From DAOPJM01 sp035399665 (GTDB lineage: Bacteria; Bacillota; Clostridia; Christensenellales; CAG-138): 64,000 nt of DNA. The translations under genes and the position numbers were made by a program. This document shows positions 30,933 through 38,960 of this stretch, piece after piece. How positions within the stretch are numbered: position 1 is the first letter of the stretch; each line of letters starts with the position of its first letter. Location of the stretch: contig DAOPJM010000001.1 of the NCBI GenBank assembly GCA_035399665.1, forward strand, positions 1 through 64,000, written 5' to 3'. The notes under the pieces were generated by a model. That model saw only the letters and a program-made list of their open reading frames with translations. It was not told the DNA's origin and ran no database searches.

Positions 30933-32504
30933 TTAGTCTCTGGGTCGAACATTCATATAGCAGTCGATAAGCTCGTTGCCAAAAAGACCATTGGAGTTAT
31001 AGACAAAGCCGTCCCACTTGCTCTTGTTTATGGCCTGAACGTTCTCGTCGAAGCAGATGAAGGTGTAGGGGCAGTCCGCGTACAGCAGCTTTTGGCACTC
31101 CGTTATGTACTCCAAGCGCACCTCCTCGTCAACAGTGGAGTAGACCTTGGCATAAAGCTCGTCAAACGCGGGATTGGCGTAGGAGACGCCCGCGTAACCC
31201 AGCTCGTTGTAGTCCTGGAATATGCACATGATAAAGCCGGGATCGGCATCGCCGCCCCAGCCGTCAAGGGTCAGCTGCCAGTCGGGGTTGCCGTCGTAGC
31301 AGGTATCCCACATGGTAACAAGCTCAAGCGGCTTCCAAATGATTTCTATGCCCGCCTGTTTACAGTTGGCTGTTATCATGTTGACCACGGCCTGCTGCCA
31401 TGAGCTGCGCTCCGAACCCGTGATAAGCTCAAAGCTCAAGGCAGCGCCGTCCTTTTCGCGAATGCCGTCGCCGTCGGCGTCAACGTATCCCGCGTTGTCA
31501 AGCAGTTCAATTGCTTTTTCAACGCTGAAGGCTCGCATCTCATCGGCCGAGGGCGTCCATACGAAGCCAACATTGTTGACGGGACCGTAAGCCGCGATTG
31601 CCAGCCTGTTGTAGCCCATCTCAATCGCGTTGTCACGGTTGAAGCAGTAGTCTATTGCGTAACGAATCGTGACGTCCGAGAGCAGGGGATCCAGCAGGTT
31701 GTAGCCCAAGTATTCGAAGCCGAAGCCCTCAAACTGTCCGACGTAGATGTCCTCATTGGAGGATAATAGGTCGAGCTGCGTCTTGTCAAGGGAATAGCAG
31801 GCGTCAACCTCGCCTGTTTGCATGGCCTGAGACATGGCGTCCGCGTTGTCATACTGCGAGAATACCAGTACATCAATATAGGGCTTGTCGCCCCAGTAGT
31901 CCTCGTTTTTCACGAAGGCGATGTTGCCGGAGCCGCTGCGCTCGGCGCTGTAAATGAAGGGACCCGAGCCTATCAGCTCCGTCGTCTCATAGGAGAATAC
32001 ATCGTCAAGAGCGGACCAGATGTGCTCCGGCAGTATCGGTACAATCTGATAAAGCATGTCGGGTTTTGGGCTTTCGCAGTTGAATACAACCGTGAAGTCG
32101 TCGGGGCACTCGATAGAGGAGAAGCCGCTGGCGTGGGTTGAGTACATGTAGCTGTCGGCGGCGTTCTCATACGTCCACTTGACGTCAGCGCTTGTGAGCT
32201 GCTCGCCGTCTGTGAAGTAGATATCGTCGCGCAGGTGGAAGGTCCAGACCGTGCCGTCGTCGCTCACATCCCAACTCGTGGCGGCGCGGGGTATCGCGTT
32301 GTACTCGGCGTCGTAGGCGATAAGGGAGTCATAGCAGAAATTGAGAAAGTCGTAGACCAAGCTTTGCTCGGTCGAGAAGAAATTCAAAGTGTCATAGCCG
32401 CTGCCGATGGCCACATTGAAGATTATCTCCTCATCCGTAGTTCCGCAGGCGGCGAAAGCTGTAAGCAACGCCAAGCACAGCAGGACAGAGACAATTTTTT
32501 TCAT
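30933..32504 (-). CDS. Peptide-binding lipoprotein (SBP family 5)
   Basis: Substrate capture protein of the second importer, 523 residues. Lipoprotein signal MKKIVSVLLCLALLTAFAAC (Cys20), then the family fold: NFFSTEQSLVYDFLNFCYDSL, AATSWDVSDDGTVWTFHLRDDIYFTDG (typical), a tripartite middle domain and DVTIRYAIDYCFNRDNAIEM in the second lobe. Shorter than the split OppA of the first operon, and nearer in length to dipeptide/oligopeptide-binding proteins. First gene of an operon running binding protein, B, C, D, F, M20 peptidase. GGAGGATAATGGA precedes ATG 32504. Confidence 0.92.
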   Translation of the reverse strand: MKKIVSVLLCLALLTAFAACGTTDEEIIFNVAIGSGYDTLNFFSTEQSLVYDFLNFCYDSLIAYDAEYNAIPRAATSWDVSDDGTVWTFHLRDDIYFTDGEQLTSADVKWTYENAADSYMYSTHASGFSSIECPDDFTVVFNCESPKPDMLYQIVPILPEHIWSALDDVFSYETTELIGSGPFIYSAERSGSGNIAFVKNEDYWGDKPYIDVLVFSQYDNADAMSQAMQTGEVDACYSLDKTQLDLLSSNEDIYVGQFEGFGFEYLGYNLLDPLLSDVTIRYAIDYCFNRDNAIEMGYNRLAIAAYGPVNNVGFVWTPSADEMRAFSVEKAIELLDNAGYVDADGDGIREKDGAALSFELITGSERSSWQQAVVNMITANCKQAGIEIIWKPLELVTMWDTCYDGNPDWQLTLDGWGGDADPGFIMCIFQDYNELGYAGVSYANPAFDELYAKVYSTVDEEVRLEYITECQKLLYADCPYTFICFDENVQAINKSKWDGFVYNSNGLFGNELIDCYMNVRPRD

Positions 32505-32653
32505 TCCATTATCCTCCGTTGTTTATTGTTCAGTAAAGTTGAATTATCGGTAGACAGAATAACGGCGACTTCCCTTTATAAAGCCGTCAAAAACGAGTTA
32601 AAACAGTCCACACATCCCCCCTTGCAGTAAAGCTTAATAAATGCGGTAAGCCC

Positions 32654-33601
32654 CTACACCACGCCGCTTTCAAGGACGGTAAACGTCTTGTTGTCAGCGT
32701 CAAGTCTGCACTTCACCCCAAGCGGCAGCGTTGCCATATTGACGGTGTGACCTAAGGGCAATCCATACAGCACAGGTATCCCAAGCTCCGAAAGGTAGTA
32801 CTCCATCACGTCCTCAAAGCTGAAATCGCAGAAAAAGCCGGGCATGAGACTACAAGGCGTGCAGTTGCGGCATTCGGCTATGAGTATCCCTCTTAGCCCG
32901 TCGAACTTGCCCGCGTTTCTCAGCTGTGAAAGATAGCCGTCGGCAATCCAAGGCTCGGTGTCCACTTCCTCAAAGAACATGATTTTATCCTCAAAATCAG
33001 GCTCATAGGGAGTGCCCATCGCGGAGCAGATAAGGCTTAGGTTGCCGCCTATGATTTCACCCTCAGCGACCCCGCCGGCGATTCGATACAGCCATTTCTT
33101 GGGGTTTGCAAGCGGTATGTCGCCAATCGGATCGGTGCTTGTCAAGGCCTTGAAGAAGTACTCCGAGGTGTAGTCCGACAGCTCCTCGGTATTGAAGCGC
33201 GACATTCCGGGCGAATGGAAGGTCAGCACATCCGAGTAACGGCGAATCGCAAGGTGCAGGCTTGTGATGTCCGAGAAGCCCGTGAATATCTTGGGGTGGC
33301 GTCGTATGTTGTCATAGTCGAGCAGACGGATTATCTGCCCCGAGCCATAGCCGCCCTGCGTGACAAATATAGCGTCTATATCCGAATCTGCAAACATGGT
33401 GTTGATATCGGCCGCTCTGTCCTCCTCACTCGCTGCCGTGAAGCCGCGAGTGTAGTTCACATGTTCGCCTATCACGACGTTGTAGCCCAAGGCCTCAAGG
33501 TATTCCTTCGCTCTTGGGATCTCACTTCGGTTCGTTGACGGACTGGCAGGGGAAACCACGCCTATGGTGTCGCCTAATTTTAGTCGCTTAGGTTTGATCA
33601 T
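32654..33601 (-). CDS. LD-carboxypeptidase/MccF-like serine peptidase (family S66)
   Basis: 315 residues, cytoplasmic. The S66 N-terminus is KLGDTIGVVSPASPS; the nucleophile motif is TQGGYGSGQIIRLLD with probable Ser87. Catalytic Glu and His are expected in GGVAEGEIIGGNLSLICSAMGTP and in LPLGHTVNMATLPLG. Known members either trim the terminal D-Ala from recycled muropeptide tetrapeptides (LdcA) or cleave microcin-C-like peptide nucleotides (MccF). The GGYGS form cannot separate the two roles. A G/A-rich ribosome-binding site (AAAAGGAGTAAACAC) precedes ATG 33601. It follows the small gene 33606-33902 by 4 bp and probably shares its promoter. Confidence 0.88.
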   Translation of the reverse strand: MIKPKRLKLGDTIGVVSPASPSTNRSEIPRAKEYLEALGYNVVIGEHVNYTRGFTAASEEDRAADINTMFADSDIDAIFVTQGGYGSGQIIRLLDYDNIRRHPKIFTGFSDITSLHLAIRRYSDVLTFHSPGMSRFNTEELSDYTSEYFFKALTSTDPIGDIPLANPKKWLYRIAGGVAEGEIIGGNLSLICSAMGTPYEPDFEDKIMFFEEVDTEPWIADGYLSQLRNAGKFDGLRGILIAECRNCTPCSLMPGFFCDFSFEDVMEYYLSELGIPVLYGLPLGHTVNMATLPLGVKCRLDADNKTFTVLESGVV

Positions 33602-33605
33602 GTGT

Positions 33606-33902
33606 TTACTCCTTTTCTGTGCAGAGAGCGCCGACGGCGCGATTTAGGGAGGCAGGGAAGAACGGGCAGACCCACCCGTCCCCAAAAGACAAAGCAATGA
33701 CGGCGCTGTCGTCGTCATCAATCGTAAATTCGCTATAATCCCCCGCAAACGCGCCGGCGAGCAGGGGTTGAATGAAGCGGTAACGCTGCTTCGCCATGCT
33801 GCGTACAACAACCCCACAGGCGTCGTACCCGAAACCTGCTCTCTTGCTTGTGTCCACAGCGGCAGCTTTATAAGGTTTTAGCAGTGCATCAATGTTCATC
33901 AT
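33606..33902 (-). CDS. Small hypothetical protein upstream of the S66 peptidase
   Basis: 98 residues I do not recognise: an N-terminal helix (NIDALLKPYKAAAVD), a middle FGYDACGVVVRSM and an acidic stretch TIDDDDSAVIALSFGDGW. No signal peptide or membrane helix. It has a consensus promoter (TTGACA-N17-TATAAT) only 14 nt before its first ATG, so the leader is about 7-8 nt, but GAGGT lies inside it. Being first in a two-gene transcript with the peptidase suggests a related job; nothing more can be said. Confidence 0.6.
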   Translation of the reverse strand: MMNIDALLKPYKAAAVDTSKRAGFGYDACGVVVRSMAKQRYRFIQPLLAGAFAGDYSEFTIDDDDSAVIALSFGDGWVCPFFPASLNRAVGALCTEKE

Positions 33903-33916
33903 TGACCTCGATATAT

Positions 33917-33945
33917 ATTATATAACACAAAGCATATCATGTCAA
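33917..33945 (-). promoter_or_regulatory. Perfect-consensus sigma-A promoter
   Basis: On the minus strand: TTGACA (33945-33940), 17-bp spacer, TATAAT (33922-33917). The best promoter match in the window; drives the small hypothetical gene and the S66 peptidase. Confidence 0.8.
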
Positions 33946-34031
33946 CGAAGTTTTACCTATATCCATATAAACTGAGCTTATGACAAGAAGGTAAATTGCG
34001 AATACCGAATAGGTTTGAGAATGGCTGTAAA

Positions 34032-34405
34032 CCCCCTTGTCACCCTTCGTCACTGCGGCTCCTCAGGATGACAGTGGAGGTTTGCCGCCTGCACATTCGC
34101 TCTATGACATGATTGCATCGCCAACCCGCCCCACTGTCATCCTGAGCTTGTCGAAGGATCTTGCCCAAAGCTTAGAAGTCAAGCTGCGCTCCCCCCCCGA
34201 ACCCCTGACCAAAATATAGAGGCGAACTGCGTTAGCCCACCGCTATCAATCCCTTGTCCCGCGTGGGAGCGTCCCTTCAACCGTAAGTCTGTTTCAAGAT
34301 CCTTAGTCGCCTCGCTCCTCAGGATGACAGTGAGGTTTGCCGCCTGTACATTCGCTCTATGACATGATTGCATCGCCAACCCGCCCCGCTGTCGTCCTGA
34401 GCTTG
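34032..34405 (+). repeat. Second cluster of REP-like repeats with a 93-bp direct duplication
   Basis: Inverted and direct copies of the CTGTCATCCTGAG core occur near 34050-34075, 34132-34162, 34297-34335 and 34388-34405. The block 34058-34150 is repeated at 34314-34405 with one deletion and three substitutions. The second copy runs straight into the N gap. No gene in 33946-34656. Confidence 0.8.
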
Positions 34406-34505
34406 NNNNNNNNNNNNNNNNNNNNNNNNNNNNNNNNNNNNNNNNNNNNNNNNNNNNNNNNNNNNNNNNNNNNNNNNNNNNNNNNNNNNNNNNNNNNNNN
34501 NNNNN
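34406..34505. other. Assembly gap, 100 N, inside a repeat copy
   Basis: Exactly 100 N, beginning at the end of the second copy of the 93-bp repeat. Confidence 0.95.
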
Positions 34506-34604
34506 TTCATCGTCATCCGCTTATGTTTTGCCAACTCACCATATCGCTCTCTTTTTATTGCCCTTTTCGAAGGCTCTTATATTATCGCTCATTTTCCGCG
34601 GCAA

Positions 34605-34628
34605 ATAAAAAAGCCCCCGAAGGGGCTT
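34605..34628 (-). terminator. Terminator of the acyltransferase-TSCPD-ROK genes
   Basis: Minus strand: AAGCCCC, TTCG tetraloop, GGGGCTT, then a T run (complement of 34605-34610). Confidence 0.9.
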
Positions 34629-34656
34629 ACATCACTTGCTTTATGCTGCTCTAAGG

Positions 34657-35553
34657 TCACATATCATTCCTATACAGCATCGCCGCGCCGACAATACCGG
34701 CGTTGTTGCCCATGACTGCCGCGACGATATCGGGACTAAGCCCAAAGAAGACCTTACTCCTGACATTTTCGCGCAGCGGCTCAAGCAAAAACTCGCCCGC
34801 GCCCACCACGCCGCCGCCTATCGCGACCCTCTCGGGGTCGATAAGGTTGACGATGGAGGTGATTGCGCTGCCCAAATCATCCACATACTCGCAGAATATG
34901 GCACATGCGCGTACGTCGCCGCCCTTCGCGGCGTCGATTACGGCCTTAGCGTCATTAAGTCCATAGGGCTTGCCTTGATTCGCAAGACGCGTCGCGGAGC
35001 AGTAGCACTCCATACAGCCGTCGTGTCCGCAGGTGCAATGCAGGCCGCCCGCCTTGAGGTACATATGCCCAAGCTCCACGCCCATGTTGCGCCCGCCGTT
35101 GAACATCTTTCCACCCAAGATAAGACCTCCGCCAACGCCTGTACCCAGAGTAATCAGCACAGCGGTGGTGCAGCCCATAAGAGAGCCGCAGCAAAGCTCC
35201 GCAAGCGCGGCGGCGTTCGCGTCATTGCCGAGACGAACCGGCACGGGCAGGACGTTCTGAAGCAGCATCCTAAGCGGGAAGTTGAAGTAGTCAAGATTGT
35301 AGGCGGCAATAACGACTTGCCCGCTTTGATCTATCCCGCCGGGGACGGCAATTCCCACGCTCTCAAGCTCATTCGGGGCTATGCCGGCCCTGCCGCACAG
35401 AGCGTCAACGAGCGAGACAATGATACCCACTATACTTTCCGACGGCTGCCCCTTTGGAAAGGGTACGCTCATAACGCAGGGGATTGAGAAGTCTTCCGCC
35501 ACTATGCCCGCCGCTACGTTCGTTCCGCCTATGTCTACGCCGATGCGATACAT
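34657..35553 (-). CDS. ROK-family sugar kinase (glucokinase-like)
   Basis: Phosphorylates a hexose using ATP. 298 residues: phosphate loop RIGVDIGGTNVAAGIV at the N-terminus, sugar-binding VPGGID and NDANAAALAE, the catalytic GTGVGGGLILGGK, and a zinc-binding ROK motif GLHCTCGHDGCMECYCS with the C-x-C-x(4)-C-x(2)-C pattern. It most resembles bacterial glucokinases, but N-acetylmannosamine or fructose kinases share these motifs. ATG 35553 (MYRIGVDIGG) is used with AGGAAGCGTGAG upstream; an earlier frame-start would overlap the TSCPD gene. Terminator downstream. Confidence 0.9.
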   Translation of the reverse strand: MYRIGVDIGGTNVAAGIVAEDFSIPCVMSVPFPKGQPSESIVGIIVSLVDALCGRAGIAPNELESVGIAVPGGIDQSGQVVIAAYNLDYFNFPLRMLLQNVLPVPVRLGNDANAAALAELCCGSLMGCTTAVLITLGTGVGGGLILGGKMFNGGRNMGVELGHMYLKAGGLHCTCGHDGCMECYCSATRLANQGKPYGLNDAKAVIDAAKGGDVRACAIFCEYVDDLGSAITSIVNLIDPERVAIGGGVVGAGEFLLEPLRENVRSKVFFGLSPDIVAAVMGNNAGIVGAAMLYRNDM

Positions 35554-35558
35554 TATGC

Positions 35559-35810
35559 TCACGCTTCCTTTAGAGCGAGACTGACGGCGCGAGCCAACTG
35601 ATCCGCGCACGAGGTCTGCTTGAAGCCGCAGGTGTTGCCGGACAACAGCTCGACAACGCGCTCGGCGGGCATACCCTCTATGAGTGTGCTTATGGCTTTG
35701 AGGTTGCCGTTACAGCCGCCCTGAAAAAAGACATTGTGGATAAGTCCGTCGTCCAAATCAAAGGACACGCGCACCGCACAGGTGCCGCGCATGTTATATT
35801 CGTGTTTCAT
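35559..35810 (-). CDS. TSCPD-domain protein, TIGR03905 family
   Basis: 83 residues with the pattern GTCAVRVSFDLDDG, FFQGGCNGNLKAISTLIEGM, LSGNTCGFKQTSCADQLA; the last block is the TSCPD motif also found at the C-terminus of B12-dependent ribonucleotide reductases. Four conserved cysteines suggest metal binding. Stand-alone members occur in many Clostridia; their function is not established. It overlaps the end of the acyltransferase gene by 17 bp and precedes the ROK kinase by 5 bp. Confidence 0.85.
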   Translation of the reverse strand: MKHEYNMRGTCAVRVSFDLDDGLIHNVFFQGGCNGNLKAISTLIEGMPAERVVELLSGNTCGFKQTSCADQLARAVSLALKEA

Positions 35811-37026
35811 TTTTTAGTTTATCCTTTCCGAGCGTGCCCATAATAAGCTTGGACATTGGACGCTCCCAAAAATATGTCAGCACGGTCGCGATAAGGAAGG
35901 CGACCGCAAGCCCTTCAAAGTTCAATAGATACTGCATTTTAACGCCCGCTGCGGAAACGTCCGCACCTGTCAGGAAGCCCATGCTGTGTACAAGTCTTAC
36001 CATTATCCACTGATGCCAAATATACAGGTTGAACGAAATGCCGGCGATAAAGCGCAGCACACGGTTTGAAAAGATGGCGCGGTAAGGCCGTATGGATATT
36101 ATGGTGGACAGTATAAAGAGCGAAAAGACCAGCGACAGTACATAGCGATTGCCGAGCTGCCAAAGCTGCTTGTCCTGGGCGAAATAGCAGCCGTTGACGA
36201 ACTGCCATATCCAGATAAGGCATACGATGGAAACGGCTGTCGCTGTGAGCGATATAAGCCCCTTGCGCTTGACGTACTTGGCGTAAGCGACATAGAGCGT
36301 GGCCGCAAGCATACCATTCGCGAATACGGGCAAAAAGGTCACGAACTGATTGGTGTAGTATGCTGTGGGTTGAGTCACCAAGGCAATGCCCTGCGTGTAC
36401 CACGCGCCAAGCCCCACAAGCACCAGATAGACAAGGATATGCCACTTTTTGAACAGCTTCGAGACGAGCGGGAAAAAGAGGTAGAACCACATCTCCACGC
36501 ATATCGTCCAGAGGGCGCCGTTGAGGGGGGTAAAGGCATAGGTGTCCATGCTCAGCATGTAGGTAAAGGTCAGGTGCGACAACAAATCCCGAAGCGCATA
36601 GGTCATGTTGCCCTTGTACGCGTCCGTCACGAGCGCCCAAGTGAAAATCACCGTAATACAAAGGAGATACGAAGGTATGATACGGGCGACGCGCTTACGA
36701 TAGAACCTGCCAATCGGTTCTTCCTTTTTGCCATAGAACATCTCGCGGGCCTTCGGCAAAAAGAGCAGGAAGCCCGACAGCAGCACCATCATATCTACAA
36801 ATATAAAGCCCACCCAGCGTATGGGACCGGGGGCGATTTGGTCTATTCCAAGCCATGACAGAAAGGCGGTGGGGTAGGTGGGCATCAGCCAAGTCTGCTG
36901 CCAGAAGTGAAACCAAAGCACACAAAGCACTGCCAACGCCCTTATGCCGTCAAGGGCGCCGACATGCTTTATATTGACCTCGTAATCAGTCAGCTTATTC
37001 CATTGACGTTCAAGCCAGACCTTCAC
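35794..37026 (-). CDS. Membrane acyltransferase, family 3 (OatA/NodX-like)
   Basis: Integral membrane enzyme that O-acylates a sugar or cell-envelope substrate. 410 residues with about ten hydrophobic helices; the family N-terminus VGALDGIRALAVLCVLWFHFWQ contains the conserved R and the catalytic-site His. Further blocks are GFIFVDMMVLLSGFLLFLPKAREMF and RFYRKRVARIIPSYLL, both diagnostic of acyltransferase_3. There is no C-terminal SGNH domain, so it is not a full OatA. Peptidoglycan, teichoic acid or exopolysaccharide are possible substrates. Confidence 0.88.
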   Translation of the reverse strand: MKVWLERQWNKLTDYEVNIKHVGALDGIRALAVLCVLWFHFWQQTWLMPTYPTAFLSWLGIDQIAPGPIRWVGFIFVDMMVLLSGFLLFLPKAREMFYGKKEEPIGRFYRKRVARIIPSYLLCITVIFTWALVTDAYKGNMTYALRDLLSHLTFTYMLSMDTYAFTPLNGALWTICVEMWFYLFFPLVSKLFKKWHILVYLVLVGLGAWYTQGIALVTQPTAYYTNQFVTFLPVFANGMLAATLYVAYAKYVKRKGLISLTATAVSIVCLIWIWQFVNGCYFAQDKQLWQLGNRYVLSLVFSLFILSTIISIRPYRAIFSNRVLRFIAGISFNLYIWHQWIMVRLVHSMGFLTGADVSAAGVKMQYLLNFEGLAVAFLIATVLTYFWERPMSKLIMGTLGKDKLKNETRI

Positions 37027-37029
37027 GTT

Positions 37030-37347
37030 CTATTCCCAATCGATACCGCCGACGCTGTCAAGGTAGTCCTCGTTATAGCCCATATAGTCGTCAATGAAGC
37101 GCATACAGTACATTTTCTGCTCGCTGAACGCCTCGCACATCGCCTTGAACATATAGTCAAAGGCGTCGTCGTCGTCATAGAACGCACCATCGTTGACGCC
37201 GCTCTTGACCATGAATTCCTCGTCAAGCTCCATTACCTTGTCAAGCATCTCATTGAACACGCCCTTGGGGAGTATTCCAAAGTCGCCCTGCTTCAAAAAG
37301 CAAGCGGCTATATAGCTCTTTGCGCCCTCTTTGCTGTACTCTTCCAT
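37030..37347 (-). CDS. Small acidic hypothetical protein
   Basis: 105 residues, strongly acidic with an aspartate run (FYDDDDAFDYMFKAM), predicted mainly helical and soluble. It is not recognised. ATG 37347 is chosen because GGAGGTAATT precedes it. It lies 3 bp upstream of the acyltransferase gene in the same direction, so probably co-transcribed. Confidence 0.6.
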   Translation of the reverse strand: MEEYSKEGAKSYIAACFLKQGDFGILPKGVFNEMLDKVMELDEEFMVKSGVNDGAFYDDDDAFDYMFKAMCEAFSEQKMYCMRFIDDYMGYNEDYLDSVGGIDWE

Positions 37348-37399
37348 AATTACCTCCAAAAACAGTAACGGTTTATGCCGTCATACCGCTTCCGATAGT

Positions 37400-38047
37400 T
37401 TACATCATGCCGCGACTATTTACAAGCCCTTTTGCGCTCAAACGGATAAACTTCACGTCCATGGGCGTATCGGTGCAAACGCAAATGCAGCCGGAAGCGG
37501 TTTCAATTTGCCGCCACTCGGCGTTCACGCTGTTCCAGTCTATGGTGCGTATCATTAGCACATCCCCGCCGATGAGCTTAATGTAGCTTTCCTTCTGCGT
37601 CCAAAGCCGCGAAAACTCCTTCGCCTTATCCGCAGAGCCGGAGTACAGCTCCATTTCGGAATTTGTGAGTATGCGCCGAAGCACCGCCTCGCTGCCCTCG
37701 CGAAAGGGCTCGGTGTCCACTCCCACACGCCTGCCGCAAACGGCGCAGACCGCAATATCTCCGCCATGGGAGAGGTTGAAATGAATGTCGGGGTAATCCG
37801 AAAGTCGGGGCTTGCCATGCTCGGAGTACTCAAAACGCAGGGGAAGCGTCAAATTGGCTTTTCGCTCCTTCAGCGCAAGAATTAAAAGCTGTTCGCACAG
37901 AAGGGACAGATCCGCGCCCCGCCCTCTGAAGGGTTTTTCTGTAAGCTCCAAGCGGCGCTTGGATATGCCGTCTCTAAGGGCGCCGCCAAAGAAGGGGAGA
38001 GCGTCAAGACAGGCATAGTAGACTTCGCAAAAATCCTTCGTTTCCAT
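37400..38047 (-). CDS. 4'-phosphopantetheinyl transferase (Sfp type)
   Basis: Transfers the phosphopantetheine arm of CoA to a serine of carrier proteins. 215 residues with the three signatures of the Sfp group: HFNLSHGGD (about residues 83-91), the Mg-binding GVDTEPF (about 102-108) and W-TQKESYIKLIGG (about 144-157). No carrier protein, polyketide or non-ribosomal peptide gene is in the window, so its partner may be the fatty-acid carrier protein or a distant cluster. ATG 38047 has no Shine-Dalgarno. A promoter -10 ends 6 nt upstream, suggesting a leaderless mRNA. Confidence 0.88.
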   Translation of the reverse strand: METKDFCEVYYACLDALPFFGGALRDGISKRRLELTEKPFRGRGADLSLLCEQLLILALKERKANLTLPLRFEYSEHGKPRLSDYPDIHFNLSHGGDIAVCAVCGRRVGVDTEPFREGSEAVLRRILTNSEMELYSGSADKAKEFSRLWTQKESYIKLIGGDVLMIRTIDWNSVNAEWRQIETASGCICVCTDTPMDVKFIRLSAKGLVNSRGMM

Positions 38048-38053
38048 ATGCCG

Positions 38054-38083
38054 ATAATACCACACGGAACAAAGCTTCGTCAA
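38054..38083 (-). promoter_or_regulatory. Sigma-A promoter of the phosphopantetheinyl transferase, start codon near +1
   Basis: On the minus strand: TTGACG (38083-38078), 18-bp spacer, TATTAT (38059-38054), then 6 nt to ATG 38047. Confidence 0.6.
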
Positions 38084-38171
38084 CGGCACAAATTATTTTG
38101 GATGGTATTGACTACATCGCGTGAAAGTCGGGAACACTTCTCTTGTTCCGGGGGGAGAAAGAGCAGGACGG

Positions 38172-38942
38172 ATGCAAAAGGTAGAGATTTGCGGAGTTGA
38201 CACCTCCAAGCTTCCTCAGCTTAGCGCAAAGGAGATGCACGCGCTCATGCTGAAGGTCAAGGCGGGCAACGAAGCCGCAAGGGAGAGGTTCATAATGTGC
38301 AACCTAAGGCTTGTTTTGTCGGTGGTTCAGCGTTTCGCGAACAGAGGCGAGCATTCCGACGATTTGTTTCAGGTCGGGTGCATAGGCTTGATAAAGGCGA
38401 TAGACAACTTTGACATGGCGCATGAGGTCAAGTTTTCGACTTATGCCGTCCCCATGATAATAGGGGAGATACGAAGGCACCTTCGCGACTATACGCCGGT
38501 TCGTGTGTCGCGCTCCATTCGCGATACGGCGTATAAGGTGATGCAGATTAAAAACAGGCTCACGGAGTGCAACTGCCGCGAACCGAACGTAGACGAGATA
38601 GCACGCGAGCTGAACGTAAAGCGTGAGGAGGTGGTTCTCGCGATGGACGCGGTGAGCGACCCGCTGTCGCTGTTCGAGCCAATATACCACGACGACGGCG
38701 ACGCGGTTTACATAATCGATCAGGTTTGCGACCCTTCGGTGTCACAGACAAGATGGACGGAGGATCTTGCCCTGGGTCAAGGGTTGGATAAGCTTCCGCC
38801 CCGTGAGCAGAAAATATTGAAGCTGCGTTACTTTTTGGGTAGAACGCAGATGGAGGTCAGCCACGAAATAGGCATATCACAGGCGCAGGTTTCAAGGCTC
38901 GAAAAAGGCGCCCTAAAGCGCCTTGAGAAGTACGTTACCTAA
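38172..38942 (+). CDS. sigG: Forespore sigma factor SigG
   Basis: Late forespore-specific sigma factor of endospore formation. 256 residues starting MQKVEICGVDTSKLPQLSAKEM, the SigG-specific N-terminal box. Region 2 follows (NLRLVLSVVQRFANRGEHSDDLFQVGCIGLIKAIDNFD, FSTYAVPMIIGEIRRHLRD), then region 3 and region 4 with QMEVSHEIGISQAQVSRLEKGA. The match to Bacillus SigG is high along the full length, and the N-terminal box separates it from SigF. ATG 38172 has only weak AGGA. Directly upstream, GGAAC (38132-38136) can pair with GTTCC (38146-38150), a small leader hairpin; in B. subtilis a sigG leader hairpin lowers translation, so similar control is possible. It is not next to sigE/spoIIGA as in many Firmicutes. 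Confidence 0.95.
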   Translation: MQKVEICGVDTSKLPQLSAKEMHALMLKVKAGNEAARERFIMCNLRLVLSVVQRFANRGEHSDDLFQVGCIGLIKAIDNFDMAHEVKFSTYAVPMIIGEIRRHLRDYTPVRVSRSIRDTAYKVMQIKNRLTECNCREPNVDEIARELNVKREEVVLAMDAVSDPLSLFEPIYHDDGDAVYIIDQVCDPSVSQTRWTEDLALGQGLDKLPPREQKILKLRYFLGRTQMEVSHEIGISQAQVSRLEKGALKRLEKYVT

Positions 38943-38960
38943 AAGCTGTTAAAGAATCGT

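Noticed and set aside
37400..38047. Phosphopantetheinyl transferase as a sign of a biosynthetic gene cluster
   Set aside because: No carrier protein, synthase or tailoring genes occur in the window.
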